A DNA stretch of 64,000 nt from Chthonomonadales bacterium (GTDB lineage: Bacteria; Armatimonadota; Chthonomonadetes; Chthonomonadales; CAJBBX01), in assembly GCA_027459625.1 (NCBI GenBank), contig DAIDHP010000006.1:62001-126000 (forward strand), read 5' to 3'. The notes under the pieces were generated by a model. It saw only the letters and a program-made list of their open reading frames with translations, had not been told where the DNA came from and searched no databases. Shown here piece by piece: positions 8,944-18,917 of this stretch. The position numbers and the translations under genes were made by a program. Position 1 is the stretch's first letter. Every line of letters begins with the position of its first letter.

Positions 8944-9957
8944 ATGGACCTCACCACTACATACATGGGATTGAAGTTGAAGAACCCGTTGGTCGCTTCG
9001 GCATCCCCTCTTTCCAGATCGTTGGATAGCATCAAACATCTCGAAGACGCCGGAATAGCTGCGGTGACGATGTATTCGTTATTCGAGGAGCAGATCGATC
9101 AGGAAAGCAAGCATTTGGATCATTTCCTGAGCTATGGATCTAACAGCTTCGCGGAGGCCCTCAGCTATTTCCCTGAGCCGACGACATTCAATCTCGGTCC
9201 CGAAGAGTATCTGGAGTTAATCCACCATGCCAAGCAATCTGTTGGCATCCCTATCATCGGGAGCCTTAACGGCGTGTCACAAGGCGGTTGGACTCGATAT
9301 GCGAAACTGATTCAGGACGCAGGCGCGGATGCCCTTGAACTGAACGTCTACTACATCCCAACGGATCAGTCCATGCCGGGGTCCAAAGTGGAGGAGATGT
9401 ACGAAAATATTGTCTCCGATGTCAGAAAAAGCGTCAGTATACCGCTTGCGGTTAAAACAGGTCCCTATTTCAGCAATATGGCTTATTCCGCTAAGCAGAT
9501 TGTTGATGCAGGCGCGAACGCCCTAGTTCTTTTCAACAGGTTCTATCAACCAAATATCAATTTGGAGAACTTGGAGGTGGAACCCGATCTGAACCTCAGC
9601 ACATCCTTTGACATCCGTCTGCCTTTGCGATGGATCGCCATACTCTTCGGAAGAATATCCTGCGATTTCGCCCTTACATCAGGGGTGCATACGCACGAGG
9701 ATGTCCTGAAGGCGATGATGGCGGGAGCCAACTGCACGCAAATGGCTGCGGAACTGCTGGAGCATGGATATGACAGAATCGGACAAATCCTGCAGGATAT
9801 GACAAGGTGGATGGAGGAGTTCGAGTACGAATCCGTGCAGCAGATGAGAGGCAGCGTGAGCCAGAAAAACGTAGCGGAACCCGCCGCGTTTGAAAGAGCC
9901 AATTATATGAAGGTGTTGCACTCCTTCCGCTTGGATCCAGCTGGCTGGTCAATATAA
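8944..9957 (+). CDS. Dihydroorotate dehydrogenase-like flavoprotein linked to PFOR
   Basis: A 337-residue TIM-barrel protein of the PyrD superfamily (opening [23 protein letters not shown]-type C-terminal half with [18 protein letters not shown]). The loop that in true dihydroorotate dehydrogenases reads N-x-S-C/S-P-N with the catalytic base is replaced here by [10 protein letters not shown], so orotate formation is unlikely. Such paralogues commonly follow nifJ in cyanobacteria and anaerobes. It starts at ATG 8944 with AAGGAGAA upstream, three bases after the nifJ stop. I infer an accessory redox or maturation role for PFOR; its reaction is not known to me. Confidence 0.85.
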   Translation: MDLTTTYMGLKLKNPLVASASPLSRSLDSIKHLEDAGIAAVTMYSLFEEQIDQESKHLDHFLSYGSNSFAEALSYFPEPTTFNLGPEEYLELIHHAKQSVGIPIIGSLNGVSQGGWTRYAKLIQDAGADALELNVYYIPTDQSMPGSKVEEMYENIVSDVRKSVSIPLAVKTGPYFSNMAYSAKQIVDAGANALVLFNRFYQPNINLENLEVEPDLNLSTSFDIRLPLRWIAILFGRISCDFALTSGVHTHEDVLKAMMAGANCTQMAAELLEHGYDRIGQILQDMTRWMEEFEYESVQQMRGSVSQKNVAEPAAFERANYMKVLHSFRLDPAGWSI

Positions 9958-9970
9958 ATCTAAGGGTTAT

Positions 9971-9998
9971 AGCCCTCGTCGATGATTCGACGGGGGCT
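9971..9998. terminator. Hairpin between convergent PFOR unit and GH13 operon
   Basis: AGCCCTCGTCGA (9971-9982) pairs with TCGACGGGGGCT (9987-9998) over 12 bases with one wobble and a TGAT loop. It directly follows both converging genes, touching the GH13-type stop codon. No T-run follows on either strand, so it may act as an RNA-stabilising 3' end or a weak bidirectional terminator. Confidence 0.5.
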
Positions 9999-12609
9999 AC
10001 TCCTTAACTAAAACCCTCGTTTGATAAGGGGACATCTTCACAACCCCATGCCTCTCAAGTTCAAACGCCCGCCCGCCCAACATATCCTTCCATTTCCCTT
10101 CCATGTGGACGTGGAAAACGAGTTCACTCCTCGTGGGTTTCGGATTGAAGCTGATCAAAACCAACGCGCGTGTTTTTCCGTAAGTTCTCAAGCAGGAAAA
10201 GACCCCTCCGCTCGCCTTTACCGCTTGATAGTCCGCTTTGCCAATGCTGAGAACAGGCATGCGGTTGCGCAGACCGTATATCTCGGTGAGATAGGCGATG
10301 TTATCCTCTCCCTTACCGCCATACAATGCGGGGTTTTCGTCGCCTTGGTAGAGCATAGGCACGCCTGGGATGAATGCGCAAACCGCCATCAAAGCTCTCA
10401 TTTTGGGAACGCCGTAGATTTTGGCAGGACGCCCCTTTTGGAAAGTCCACGATACGGTGTCGTGGTTGCTTATCCAGCGCATCTTTAACGCCCCTGGTGG
10501 AAGGGTGAGTTGTTGATCGCCAAGGAAGGTTTCCAGGCTTGACGCCCATTCCATAGGCGTTGCGTTATTGGATTGCAAATCACCCATCAGATAATAGAAT
10601 TGTGCGTCGTAATCCAAATCCGCATAGCGATAAAAAATATTCGCACCGGTGTAATTTTCGGGCAATAAAACCGCGTCGCCGTTCACCTTTACAAAACCAT
10701 CTCGAATGGCTTGGTTCATCGCCAACCCGCCGCCCAGTGTTGAAAAGCTTGGGCGGTATGGAAGCCCTGGTTTCCAATTTGGGGGTCCGCCTGCTCCGCA
10801 ATCAACGCGCGCCCCTACGGCGTCAAATGTTTTTGCGTCCCATTCCGCCGCGCGTTCCATGTAATTCCGCCATCCCGGCTGAGCGTAATCGAAGGATAGT
10901 TGCCCCCACTCGTAATGGTTGGTTCCATCCTGATTTTGTTCAATCCATTCGGGATGGTCCTTCGCCAAAGGGGTGAAGTCCGGAGGACCATGAGGCACCA
11001 AATCGAACATTAACCCAATTCCGTCTTTTTTAGCATCCGAGCCTAGTTTTTGCAGTTGCTTCTGAGTGCCAAGAAGCGGATCCACTTTCAGTTGGTCGAA
11101 GGGTGCGTATAGATTCCATCTCTTGCCCGTTCCATGGTACCAAGTGGGTAACAGCCACATCAGACTTATTCCCATTTTTTTCAGAGTGGGGAGATAGGCG
11201 TCCATCGCGGGGAACCCTCCATATCCCGAGAAACCCATTTCCGGCGTTCCGCCTGGGAAACCGCAATACAGGATTTTGCGCGCAAGATTGGGCAAATGGT
11301 TGGAAGGTGCTTTCAGACCGATTAAGGAGTAAACCTTTTGCACTCCTTTCAACACCGCATCCCTCGTTCCATCCAACACCCATATGTATTGAACACCCGG
11401 GGAAACTGAGTCTCCCGGTTTTAATGTGATTTCAATCTGTGGTTTGTGCTGGATGGTGATGCCGTCCGCTATCCTTTGCACGGAAACTGGGGAGAACTCC
11501 GCTTCATCGTAAAACCATGCCCCCGCGCCGATTTTGTTATCTGCGTCCCATATTATCGCCAATGGGTCTTCGCTACGAGGTGAAAGAACCCCTCTTCGGG
11601 GCATGTAAATCATGGAGTTATCCCCGACGGGCAGCGTCCCGGGGAAGATCACCGATTGTCGACTGCCGAGAGCGATGGGCGGAGTCACACAATATAGTCC
11701 GTTTAAGGTGATATCCTTTGATGAAATATTACGGACGGTCAATATCCTAGTGAGATACGGACTGTCGCCCAGCAATGCGTATTGAAGTGTGTATTGCAAA
11801 TCTCCTTGATGGGTGGTCAACGCAAGGATTCTATTCGAACCTTCGCGCATGGAGGAAAAATGATCGAGCTTTCGACCTGGCATTATGGGGTTGCGTAACG
11901 CCGAGGTTAATCCAATGAGTACCGGTCCTTGCGTGATTCCTCCATCGAACGCCCCATTTGTCACCTTCACCAATAGGGTGTTCGTTTGACGTAAAAACGA
12001 TGCGGGGACGGGATAGACTCTCGGGGTTTCCCAGTTGAATGGCGTTTCAGTTCCAATAGCCCCCACCTCCTTGCCATTCACGTAGGTGGTGTCGAAATCA
12101 TCCACGGCGCCGATAATCATAGTGAGATCTTTGCCGTCCCAATCGTTAGGAAGGTTGAATGTGGTGCGATACCAAAACACGCCTACGCGATTATGTAAAC
12201 GATTGTCCCCCACGCCCCTTTCACTTGGTATGGGAGTGGCGATCCAGTCGCCGGTTTGAAAATCGCCTTGCAGATATCCCGCCGCTTCACCGCCGCTTGG
12301 AGGATCGGGGGTGAATTTCCATCCTTGCGTCAGAGTGATGGTATTTCCCGCTTCCATCGCTTTTGATATCTCATCTGTGTTCAATCGCGGCAGCCAAAGA
12401 TGATCCATGATAATATCGGATGAACCTGCGGCGAGAATCTCTCTCCCGCTTTTCCGATCGATGAATCCTTTCCATGCTCCGGTCTCCTTGTCAAATTCGA
12501 GTTTAATGGATTTATTTTGTAGAACGATCATGCTATCCTTCATTCCAAACGCATTGATGTGGCACATCATCGTTAACGAGCATAGTAACATGCAAAGGCA
12601 CTTTTTCAT
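9997..12609 (-). CDS. Secreted GH13-type glycoside hydrolase with N-terminal jelly-roll domain
   Basis: A protein of 870 residues from the chosen ATG. A signal peptide (MKKCLCMLLCSLTMMCHINAFG) is followed by a beta-sandwich half carrying a GH2-like sugar-binding jelly roll near residues 90-230 (VGVFWYRTTFNLP, DDFDTTYVNG). The (beta/alpha)8 barrel begins near 440 and holds the four alpha-amylase clan regions: DLVPHG (I), GARVD with D603 as nucleophile (II), LPEN with E651 as acid/base (III) and SNHD with D717 (IV). It should cleave alpha-glucosidic bonds outside the cytoplasm. The ATG at 12607-12609 follows GGAAGGGG; a longer frame reaches 12642 but would bury the signal peptide. It is the last gene of the sugar-uptake operon. 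Subfamily and substrate are not identifiable by eye. Confidence 0.8.
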   Translation of the reverse strand: MKKCLCMLLCSLTMMCHINAFGMKDSMIVLQNKSIKLEFDKETGAWKGFIDRKSGREILAAGSSDIIMDHLWLPRLNTDEISKAMEAGNTITLTQGWKFTPDPPSGGEAAGYLQGDFQTGDWIATPIPSERGVGDNRLHNRVGVFWYRTTFNLPNDWDGKDLTMIIGAVDDFDTTYVNGKEVGAIGTETPFNWETPRVYPVPASFLRQTNTLLVKVTNGAFDGGITQGPVLIGLTSALRNPIMPGRKLDHFSSMREGSNRILALTTHQGDLQYTLQYALLGDSPYLTRILTVRNISSKDITLNGLYCVTPPIALGSRQSVIFPGTLPVGDNSMIYMPRRGVLSPRSEDPLAIIWDADNKIGAGAWFYDEAEFSPVSVQRIADGITIQHKPQIEITLKPGDSVSPGVQYIWVLDGTRDAVLKGVQKVYSLIGLKAPSNHLPNLARKILYCGFPGGTPEMGFSGYGGFPAMDAYLPTLKKMGISLMWLLPTWYHGTGKRWNLYAPFDQLKVDPLLGTQKQLQKLGSDAKKDGIGLMFDLVPHGPPDFTPLAKDHPEWIEQNQDGTNHYEWGQLSFDYAQPGWRNYMERAAEWDAKTFDAVGARVDCGAGGPPNWKPGLPYRPSFSTLGGGLAMNQAIRDGFVKVNGDAVLLPENYTGANIFYRYADLDYDAQFYYLMGDLQSNNATPMEWASSLETFLGDQQLTLPPGALKMRWISNHDTVSWTFQKGRPAKIYGVPKMRALMAVCAFIPGVPMLYQGDENPALYGGKGEDNIAYLTEIYGLRNRMPVLSIGKADYQAVKASGGVFSCLRTYGKTRALVLISFNPKPTRSELVFHVHMEGKWKDMLGGRAFELERHGVVKMSPYQTRVLVKE

Positions 12610-12654
12610 TGCAACCCCTTCCCGCATCATCCTCAAGCGCAAAGCTCGAAAGGA

Positions 12655-14670
12655 TTATATTCGAATTTCCACCATCGCATGACAATCCAATTTCGGAAGG
12701 GTGAATCGGACCCACCCGCCGTCGCTTTGAAAATCAATGGGTGCATTCTCTGGCGCACTCGCCACCCCCCGAACCTCCTCCCGAAGTTTCAATGTGCACG
12801 CCACGTTATAAAGCGGATACAAATCCTCGATGATATCCACCGACTGCAATCTTCCTCCCCAGCTTCCTTGGTCGGCTCCCCGTCGTACGGGTACACCGAA
12901 AAGGAGATGGAGCACATACCGATTTTCGCTCTCCTGCTTCATCAGTGAGATTCTAGCGGTTGTGGGAAGATCGACAATCACGGACGGTGATATAAGACTA
13001 TTCATCGCGTCCTTCACCATGTCACGGTAGAGCGGTTGCCCGTAGAGCCGATATCGCGTGAAAATATTGTGGGCGAAATACGCAATGTCTCCGTTACTGA
13101 TGATGGCGGGGTAGGGGCTTGGACTTTCATCCGGAGTATGCTGATGGGAGCAGAAATGATCCCAATCCCTGTTAAAATACGGATTGGACTTGGCCGCCAA
13201 TATTTTGATGGCGGCGTCGGTGGGGGTCACATCCCATGAACCATCATGGATCACAATGGGCGAACGGACCGGAGGGTTTGGGCAAAGATCCGTTGGCGTC
13301 AGATAATCCGGATCCCACTCACTTCGCCCTTCCACTTTCAATCCGAAGTCGATCGCAAAATCATTGCATTCCGGAGTCATTCCGCTGCAACCGGAGAGAA
13401 GCAGTTTGCCGCCCGCTTTTAGATATCGGCGCACCTTGTGAAGAAACTCGCCGTAAAGTGTAATCTCATCCGGAAGGATGAGCAAGCGATAGCGTTCAAG
13501 CTCATGATCCAGGTCAATTACGTCAAAGGGGACGTGCAGTTCCAAAAGCATTCGAGAGGCTCCCTCTTCGGAAGCATTGGTCCGCCCCGGCCCCCCGGGC
13601 TTGTCCGCGATCAGAGCTTCGGTGGAGAGCAAAGCCACGTCATTCACGGGAATAGCCCCCTTGCACCATGGCTCCTTTGCTTCGACTTCCGCGTACGCAG
13701 CTCCGATCATATCGTATGTATCCATATTCATAGCACCGTTCGGGTGGAGTTGATCCCCCACGCTGCATTTGCTCCCGAATGCTAACATCGCAGAGCATTC
13801 GTAACGCAGAGCGTTCTTTCGCTTGAATCCGCCAAACTCCCCCCAGGTGGTATGGAACTTTCCGGTCATTCCGAGCACATCCATCCCCGTGGTGGCGGCG
13901 TATTTAGCGGAAATGGGGAAGTGATCGTATCCCCAGCCTCCCGTGGGAAGGCTTTCCAACTCCAGATGCGTGTTCCATTTTAATACGTTCTTCGCGCCTT
14001 TGGAGATATGCCCGGAGTTATGGAAAACCCTTCGATTGGGCATGTTTTTCTTCGCGGATTTCGTGGTCCGTTCGTAATACCTTTGTAGAACCATGTATCC
14101 ATATTCGAGAACCTCGTCCTTGTTTTTGGGGTCCATCCCTTCCATTCTCATTCCCTCCAAGCACTGCCTGCAGTAACAGGCGCGAGGGGCGATGATATCC
14201 AGGAAAATACCGTCAGGAGCGTTAAAAAGATCAATCACCTCCTCGATTTGGGCGCAAAGGTAATGAAGATACGCGGTGTTGAAACAGAGGAGCTTAAATC
14301 CTGGTTGCAGAGGAGGGAATGTTTCGCCATTCGGGCCCTTGACACCCCAATCCGGATGTCTGGAGAGGATGTACTCATCGAAACCCGCTGAGATGTAAAT
14401 CGGGGTTTTAACCCCAATCTCACGACATGCGGAGATTTGAGCTCGCAACAGATCAAAGTTCAGTCCAGGATGACGTATTCCCACCGTGGTGTCGTGATAA
14501 GACAAGCCATGATGACATTTCGAAAAAAGGGTGATGGAGTTCACATGTCCAAGGAGCAATGCGGATTGAAACTGTTTGGGATTGAACTTATCACCGACGT
14601 TTGGTATCTTCTCGCTCGTGTGAAAATCCAAATGAACTTGCCGGTACCGAAGCGGCTCGAATTCTGGCAT
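12655..14670 (-). CDS. GHL6-type putative glycosyl hydrolase with GH42-like trimerisation fold
   Basis: A cytoplasmic-looking protein of 671 residues. An N-terminal TIM barrel (SITLFSKCHHGLSYHDT, GIFLDIIAPRACYCRQC, THLELESLPTGGWGYDHFP) is followed near residue 380 by a flavodoxin-like domain resembling the beta-galactosidase trimerisation domain (LILPDEITLYGEFLHKVRRY). This matches 'hypothetical glycosyl hydrolase 6' proteins that sit with GH42/GH29 enzymes in sugar operons. The ATG at 14668-14670 is chosen because GGAGGAG lies six bases upstream; the frame also opens at 14718 without such a site. There is no signal peptide, so it would act on sugars after import. Catalytic residues are not confidently assignable. 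Confidence 0.7.
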   Translation of the reverse strand: MPEFEPLRYRQVHLDFHTSEKIPNVGDKFNPKQFQSALLLGHVNSITLFSKCHHGLSYHDTTVGIRHPGLNFDLLRAQISACREIGVKTPIYISAGFDEYILSRHPDWGVKGPNGETFPPLQPGFKLLCFNTAYLHYLCAQIEEVIDLFNAPDGIFLDIIAPRACYCRQCLEGMRMEGMDPKNKDEVLEYGYMVLQRYYERTTKSAKKNMPNRRVFHNSGHISKGAKNVLKWNTHLELESLPTGGWGYDHFPISAKYAATTGMDVLGMTGKFHTTWGEFGGFKRKNALRYECSAMLAFGSKCSVGDQLHPNGAMNMDTYDMIGAAYAEVEAKEPWCKGAIPVNDVALLSTEALIADKPGGPGRTNASEEGASRMLLELHVPFDVIDLDHELERYRLLILPDEITLYGEFLHKVRRYLKAGGKLLLSGCSGMTPECNDFAIDFGLKVEGRSEWDPDYLTPTDLCPNPPVRSPIVIHDGSWDVTPTDAAIKILAAKSNPYFNRDWDHFCSHQHTPDESPSPYPAIISNGDIAYFAHNIFTRYRLYGQPLYRDMVKDAMNSLISPSVIVDLPTTARISLMKQESENRYVLHLLFGVPVRRGADQGSWGGRLQSVDIIEDLYPLYNVACTLKLREEVRGVASAPENAPIDFQSDGGWVRFTLPKLDCHAMVEIRI

Positions 14671-14781
14671 TACAGGCTCCTCCGATGGAAGTATTGACGT
14701 TTTCATCATGTCATGCAATTGAGGAAGGAATCAAGCTTAAGGGGGGATTAGGGAGAGAAAAGGCTACGCATTAAGACAAAA

Positions 14782-14807
14782 TATGGACGCCGTCTGGGGT
14801 GTCCATA
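14782..14807 (-). terminator. Terminator after the beta-helix gene
   Basis: TATGGAC (14782-14788) and GTCCATA (14801-14807) form a stem extended by three inner pairs. On the minus strand it is followed at once by TTTTGTCTTAA. It probably attenuates transcription between the transport/beta-helix part and the two hydrolase genes. Confidence 0.55.
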
Positions 14808-14849
14808 CGGAATTCACTTCGCGTAAAAAAACGAGCGCAATGGTTACGC

Positions 14850-17114
14850 TTATTTGGCGGGAAGAACGGTGATCTCCGTACGATATTCATTGTCATCAAG
14901 CCACCGGATGCCTGCGTCCACCATGCCGATCCGCCAGATCATCTTGCCTGGATGCTCCACCTTAATGTATCCGGTGACTGTTGCGGTCTGACCAGGCTGA
15001 AGCGGCTGGGGCAGTCCCCAATAATAGGGCCAACTTCCACCCGTGCGCTCGGAATCAACCCTCAAATAGACCGATCCCTGCTTTTCCTGATAACCGAGTC
15101 CCCAGAAATTCTGGTCTTCGTCGTAGGTGAAATTGTCGGTCGGCTTGCGGGCGGGCAGGGCGAACGGAGCGAAGTTCTTCACGGTGAACACCACCTTAAG
15201 CAATTCGCCGACATGGAGCGTGGTAGGCGAGAAACTCGCGGAGATGATGTGCGGCACTTGATCGACGGGCACCTTCACTGTAAGAGGCATGGGCAGAGAG
15301 GCGAATTTCCCATTGACCACCACTAAATTGAGGGATACGCTGGAGAGCTTATGGCTGGGTCCGTACAGAACGATCTCCTTGGGAGTGGCTTTAACTATGT
15401 CCGCAGGCTCATTGTTAAGCAACACTTTGGATTTGCCTTCGGAGTTCGTAAGGTATTCGCCCTTGATGACTACTTGTTCACCCGGAGCCACAGGGTTGGG
15501 CGAAATGGAGGTGATGCAGGGCGCGTTTTTCGGATAATGGTAGGGTACGGCGAATGCGTTGGACATCTCGCCGTTCATCCACACCTTCACAACCGGTTTG
15601 GGACGATAGGTTAAGTTCCATAGATCGCAGGGCAATCGGAAAACGACCTTGGAGCCTTGACTTGCCACGATCTGCATGGGAATCGAATCCACCATGATCA
15701 GCGGTGGGGCGGAGTTTTGCGCACCCGTGAACCCTGTCGCGGTGACATCCCAGCCCATTCCGGACGGAGCGGGGACGATGTTCTTGACTTTAATGTTCAG
15801 CCTCTTCTTATTCATCGGCAGGGTCTTGTTGTCGCTTTGAGTCAGCATGCTCGCCATATCGGTCTGTATGAAGTTCACATCCCGCATGGTTGTGAGCATA
15901 TCGTTGTTGCCTACCACGTTAGCGGTGGTGTGGTTCAGGTAGATGGGACGATCGCTGTTATAGAAGAGATTGTTCTGTATGAGATAGGGGCCCGATTTGA
16001 TTTCGGGTCTGCTGGTCAGGCGAAGGAGAATCTGAATCTCCGATGGATTGGTGGTGTTTCCGAACAGGTTGCGCTTGAAAATATCGTTTTGCCCGCCTTC
16101 GATCTCCATTCCTCGGGTGCTATTATTCAAGGCGATGCAATCCAGCACTCTGTTCCAACGGCTTAGCCCGAGCCAGAAGCCGTAATTGCTGTAGGAGCAG
16201 TTATCCCTGATGAATACATTACGGTCGCAAAGATCCGCCTCGATCGCATTGTTAGGGCTATAGGAGCAGTCGCATCCGATGATCTGGTTGTCGTTACTCG
16301 CGTTTTTAGGCGGTACGGGCACGTTGGGAGTGATCGGGCCCTCGTTCGCGCGGATGTATACACCGTCACCACCGTAGCGCAGGTCGCAATCCTTTACAAG
16401 GTTGTGCATGGATGCATGTTCGATGAGAACCGCAGCGGAATCGTATGTCTGCCATCCCGATATGGATTGCCAGAGTAATCCCTCGCCGGTGGTGCACCAA
16501 ATGGCGCGGTTGTGTTCGAATCGGTTGTGGGAGGATAGCCAGAAGTGAACTCCCCAGTTATTGAGATAGGAGAAATCGCAGTATTCGATGTCGTTGTTAT
16601 TGGAACGCACCAAATCGATCCCGTCCCACTGGTGGTTCGCAGTTACATGCCTCACGACGCAGGAATCGGAGTCTCGCAGGAGGATTCCGCCTCCGTTATT
16701 ATCCTGAGGCTGAGCCCCGCTCTCGTCAATCACGGTGCCGACGGGCAGATCCGCATTGCGGCTGAAATCGCCATTTGTAATCCTCACTCCATGGCTTTTT
16801 TCCACTAGAACTCCCCATTTGCATTGAGTGACGTTTGCGTTTTCAATAAGCACATTTGAGGAGTTGATGACATGAATCCCCACGCCTTTGCCGTTTCCCA
16901 CGATGTCGCTTCCGGCGAGATTAATCGTGATATTGCTTCCGGATACCACGATGATTCCCTTCCCCGGGTCGGTCAAGCGATAATTCGCTTTTTGGAATGT
17001 CACGGAGTGTCGAATAGTCATTCCCGCTTTAATATGGACGGCGGAATGTGCGGCGGGAAGGCATGCTGCGAGGATTGCCATGCCGATAAGACAGGCATTT
17101 AACGTGGATTTCAT
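14850..17114 (-). CDS. Secreted right-handed parallel beta-helix protein (NosD-like) with IPT/TIG domain
   Basis: A 754-residue protein with signal peptide MKSTLNACLIGMAILAACLPAAHSA cut into two here for reading (cleavage after AAHSA). Residues 50-400 contain many PbH1-type repeats rich in N, D and V (for example NNNDIEYCDFSYLNNWGVHF), the beta-helix fold of polysaccharide lyases, pectinesterase-like proteins and NosD. Near residue 535-620 an IPT/TIG immunoglobulin-like domain begins at ITSISPNPVAPGEQV, followed by a CARDB-like beta-sandwich (SPTTLHVGELLKVVF). It presumably binds or cleaves a polysaccharide outside the cell. It lies 39 bases after the permease gene and is probably cotranscribed. 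No catalytic residues are claimed. Confidence 0.75.
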   Translation of the reverse strand: MKSTLNACLIGMAILAACLPAAHSAVHIKAGMTIRHSVTFQKANYRLTDPGKGIIVVSGSNITINLAGSDIVGNGKGVGIHVINSSNVLIENANVTQCKWGVLVEKSHGVRITNGDFSRNADLPVGTVIDESGAQPQDNNGGGILLRDSDSCVVRHVTANHQWDGIDLVRSNNNDIEYCDFSYLNNWGVHFWLSSHNRFEHNRAIWCTTGEGLLWQSISGWQTYDSAAVLIEHASMHNLVKDCDLRYGGDGVYIRANEGPITPNVPVPPKNASNDNQIIGCDCSYSPNNAIEADLCDRNVFIRDNCSYSNYGFWLGLSRWNRVLDCIALNNSTRGMEIEGGQNDIFKRNLFGNTTNPSEIQILLRLTSRPEIKSGPYLIQNNLFYNSDRPIYLNHTTANVVGNNDMLTTMRDVNFIQTDMASMLTQSDNKTLPMNKKRLNIKVKNIVPAPSGMGWDVTATGFTGAQNSAPPLIMVDSIPMQIVASQGSKVVFRLPCDLWNLTYRPKPVVKVWMNGEMSNAFAVPYHYPKNAPCITSISPNPVAPGEQVVIKGEYLTNSEGKSKVLLNNEPADIVKATPKEIVLYGPSHKLSSVSLNLVVVNGKFASLPMPLTVKVPVDQVPHIISASFSPTTLHVGELLKVVFTVKNFAPFALPARKPTDNFTYDEDQNFWGLGYQEKQGSVYLRVDSERTGGSWPYYWGLPQPLQPGQTATVTGYIKVEHPGKMIWRIGMVDAGIRWLDDNEYRTEITVLPAK

Positions 17115-17153
17115 TTTTAGATGGTTTCCCCCTATGATAGTTGTCCGGTTGAA

Positions 17154-18005
17154 TTATCCCTTCAATCCGGTTAATGCTATACCCTGTATCAGATAGCGTT
17201 GCGCTAACAGAAAGATAATGATCACAGGCAACAGGACCAATACGGAAGCCGCCATTTGCAGCGGCCAGTTTGTATTGCCAAAGGAATCCTTGAAGAGGGA
17301 GAGCCCCACTTCAAGGGTGCGCATGTTAGTGGTGGTGGTCGCCAGCAATGGCCAGAAAAAGTCGGTCCATGTGGAGATAAACGCGAATATACCCAATGTG
17401 GCAAGAGCCGGGCGCGCCAAAGGCATGGAGACCCTCCAATAGATGGCTAAGTCGTTGCAACCGTCTATGCGTGCGGCGTCATCCAAATCCTTGGGCAAGG
17501 TCATGAAGAACTGCCGCATGAGAAATATCCCGAACGCACTGGATATCCCCGGAACGATCAGAGCCCAGTAGGTATTCAGCCATCCGAAGGATCTTACCAG
17601 AAGAAAGAGCGGAATGACGGTCACTTGACCCGGGATCATCATGGATGCGAGGAAGAGCACGAATAGCCAATCCCTTCCGGGGAAGGATAGTCGTGCAAAT
17701 CCGTACCCCGCGAGAGAGCACAATAGGAGTTGGCAGATCACCACAAAGAAAGTAACCAGCAGCGAGTTTAAAAAAAAACGAACGAACGGCACCGAATCCA
17801 TTGTGAGCACGGTACGGTAATTATCCCAATGCCATACCTTTGGCATGAGATGGGAAGGAGTGGGAGGGCTTCCGTGGGAGGGATGCAACGATGCGATGAG
17901 CATCCACAGAAACGGCGCGAACGTGAACAGTGCAATGACGAGGACCATCAATAGCTTAAAAATGGATATGATCCAATAAAACCTATTCGGCTTATGTTGT
18001 TTCAT
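17154..18005 (-). CDS. Carbohydrate ABC transporter permease, MalG family
   Basis: A 283-residue inner-membrane permease with six predicted helices. The EAA loop that docks the ATPase reads AARIDGCNDLAIYWRV followed by MPLARP near residue 195, as in CUT1 family MalG/UgpE proteins. It pairs with the MalF-type gene just upstream, overlapping it by four bases (ATGA), which indicates translational coupling. The matching ATP-binding subunit is not in this window, as is common for CUT1 systems that share a multipurpose MsmK-type ATPase. Confidence 0.92.
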   Translation of the reverse strand: MKQHKPNRFYWIISIFKLLMVLVIALFTFAPFLWMLIASLHPSHGSPPTPSHLMPKVWHWDNYRTVLTMDSVPFVRFFLNSLLVTFFVVICQLLLCSLAGYGFARLSFPGRDWLFVLFLASMMIPGQVTVIPLFLLVRSFGWLNTYWALIVPGISSAFGIFLMRQFFMTLPKDLDDAARIDGCNDLAIYWRVSMPLARPALATLGIFAFISTWTDFFWPLLATTTTNMRTLEVGLSLFKDSFGNTNWPLQMAASVLVLLPVIIIFLLAQRYLIQGIALTGLKG

Positions 18006-18892
18006 TGCAGGCTATACTCCTCCAATCCTTTGCTAACCATCTTAAATTGGATAACCGTAATGACGAGAATCACAAGGAATAAAACATAACTTTGGGCGCT
18101 GGCCATGCCCATATGGAACTGCCTCCACGCTTCGGTGTAAATGTGATATCCCACCACATCCGTCTTCCACATCGGACCCCCCTTGGTCATCATGTAGATC
18201 GGCGTGAATATCTGCAGCGCGCCGATGCTGGAAGTGACAAGAATGAAAAACGTCGTGGGCAGCAGCAATGGTAGGGTGATATGACGAAAAGTTGCCCAAT
18301 ATCCCGCTCCGTCTATCTCGGCAGCCTCATACAGGGCGTTTGGGATGCCGGTTAAACCCGCAAGATAGAGGATCATTCTGGGGCCCAGCCCGGTCCATAT
18401 GCTCATGAAGATGAGAGCGGGCATCGCCCAGAACGGATCCTCCAACCAGTCGGTGTGAGCCCATTGATGCATCCCCATGGAACGCAGCATCCAATCAATC
18501 ATCCCATGATCCGGCAGATAGATGAACGTCCATACCATGGAGATGGCGACAGTGGATGAAACCGCTGGCAGATAGTAAATTGCGCGAAGAGCCTGCATAC
18601 CTCGGGTGTTTTGTTGGACGAGCAAAGCCACTCCCAAAGCCACGATCATCCCCAAAGGCACGCTGAACGCAACGTAATAGAGGGAGTTGCCCATGGCGTT
18701 CCAGAAGAGCGGGTCGTGAAAAAGCACGACATAGTTCGCGAGACCCACCCAAGGTTTGTCCGGCTTTAATACATCCCAGCGATGCAAGGATAGGAAGAGG
18801 GCGAAGACTATCGGAAACAACACGAAAATCGAGAGATGTACAAAGGATGGAAAGATGAACCACAAGCCACTTTTTGAATGTTTCCTTTTCAT
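18002..18892 (-). CDS. Carbohydrate ABC transporter permease, MalF family
   Basis: A 296-residue permease with six helices. The N-terminus (GLWFIFPSFVHLSIFVLFPI) and the EAA loop YEAAEIDGAGYWATFRHITL followed by PLLLP near residue 195-220 are typical of CUT1 sugar permeases such as MalF/UgpA. It forms a heterodimeric channel with the downstream MalG-type protein, taking sugar from the lipoprotein encoded 25 bases upstream. The substrate is probably an oligosaccharide released by the operon's hydrolases, which is an inference from context. Confidence 0.92.
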   Translation of the reverse strand: MKRKHSKSGLWFIFPSFVHLSIFVLFPIVFALFLSLHRWDVLKPDKPWVGLANYVVLFHDPLFWNAMGNSLYYVAFSVPLGMIVALGVALLVQQNTRGMQALRAIYYLPAVSSTVAISMVWTFIYLPDHGMIDWMLRSMGMHQWAHTDWLEDPFWAMPALIFMSIWTGLGPRMILYLAGLTGIPNALYEAAEIDGAGYWATFRHITLPLLLPTTFFILVTSSIGALQIFTPIYMMTKGGPMWKTDVVGYHIYTEAWRQFHMGMASAQSYVLFLVILVITVIQFKMVSKGLEEYSLQ

Positions 18893-18917
18893 TTATCTTC
18901 CTCATGCTTGTGCGTTT

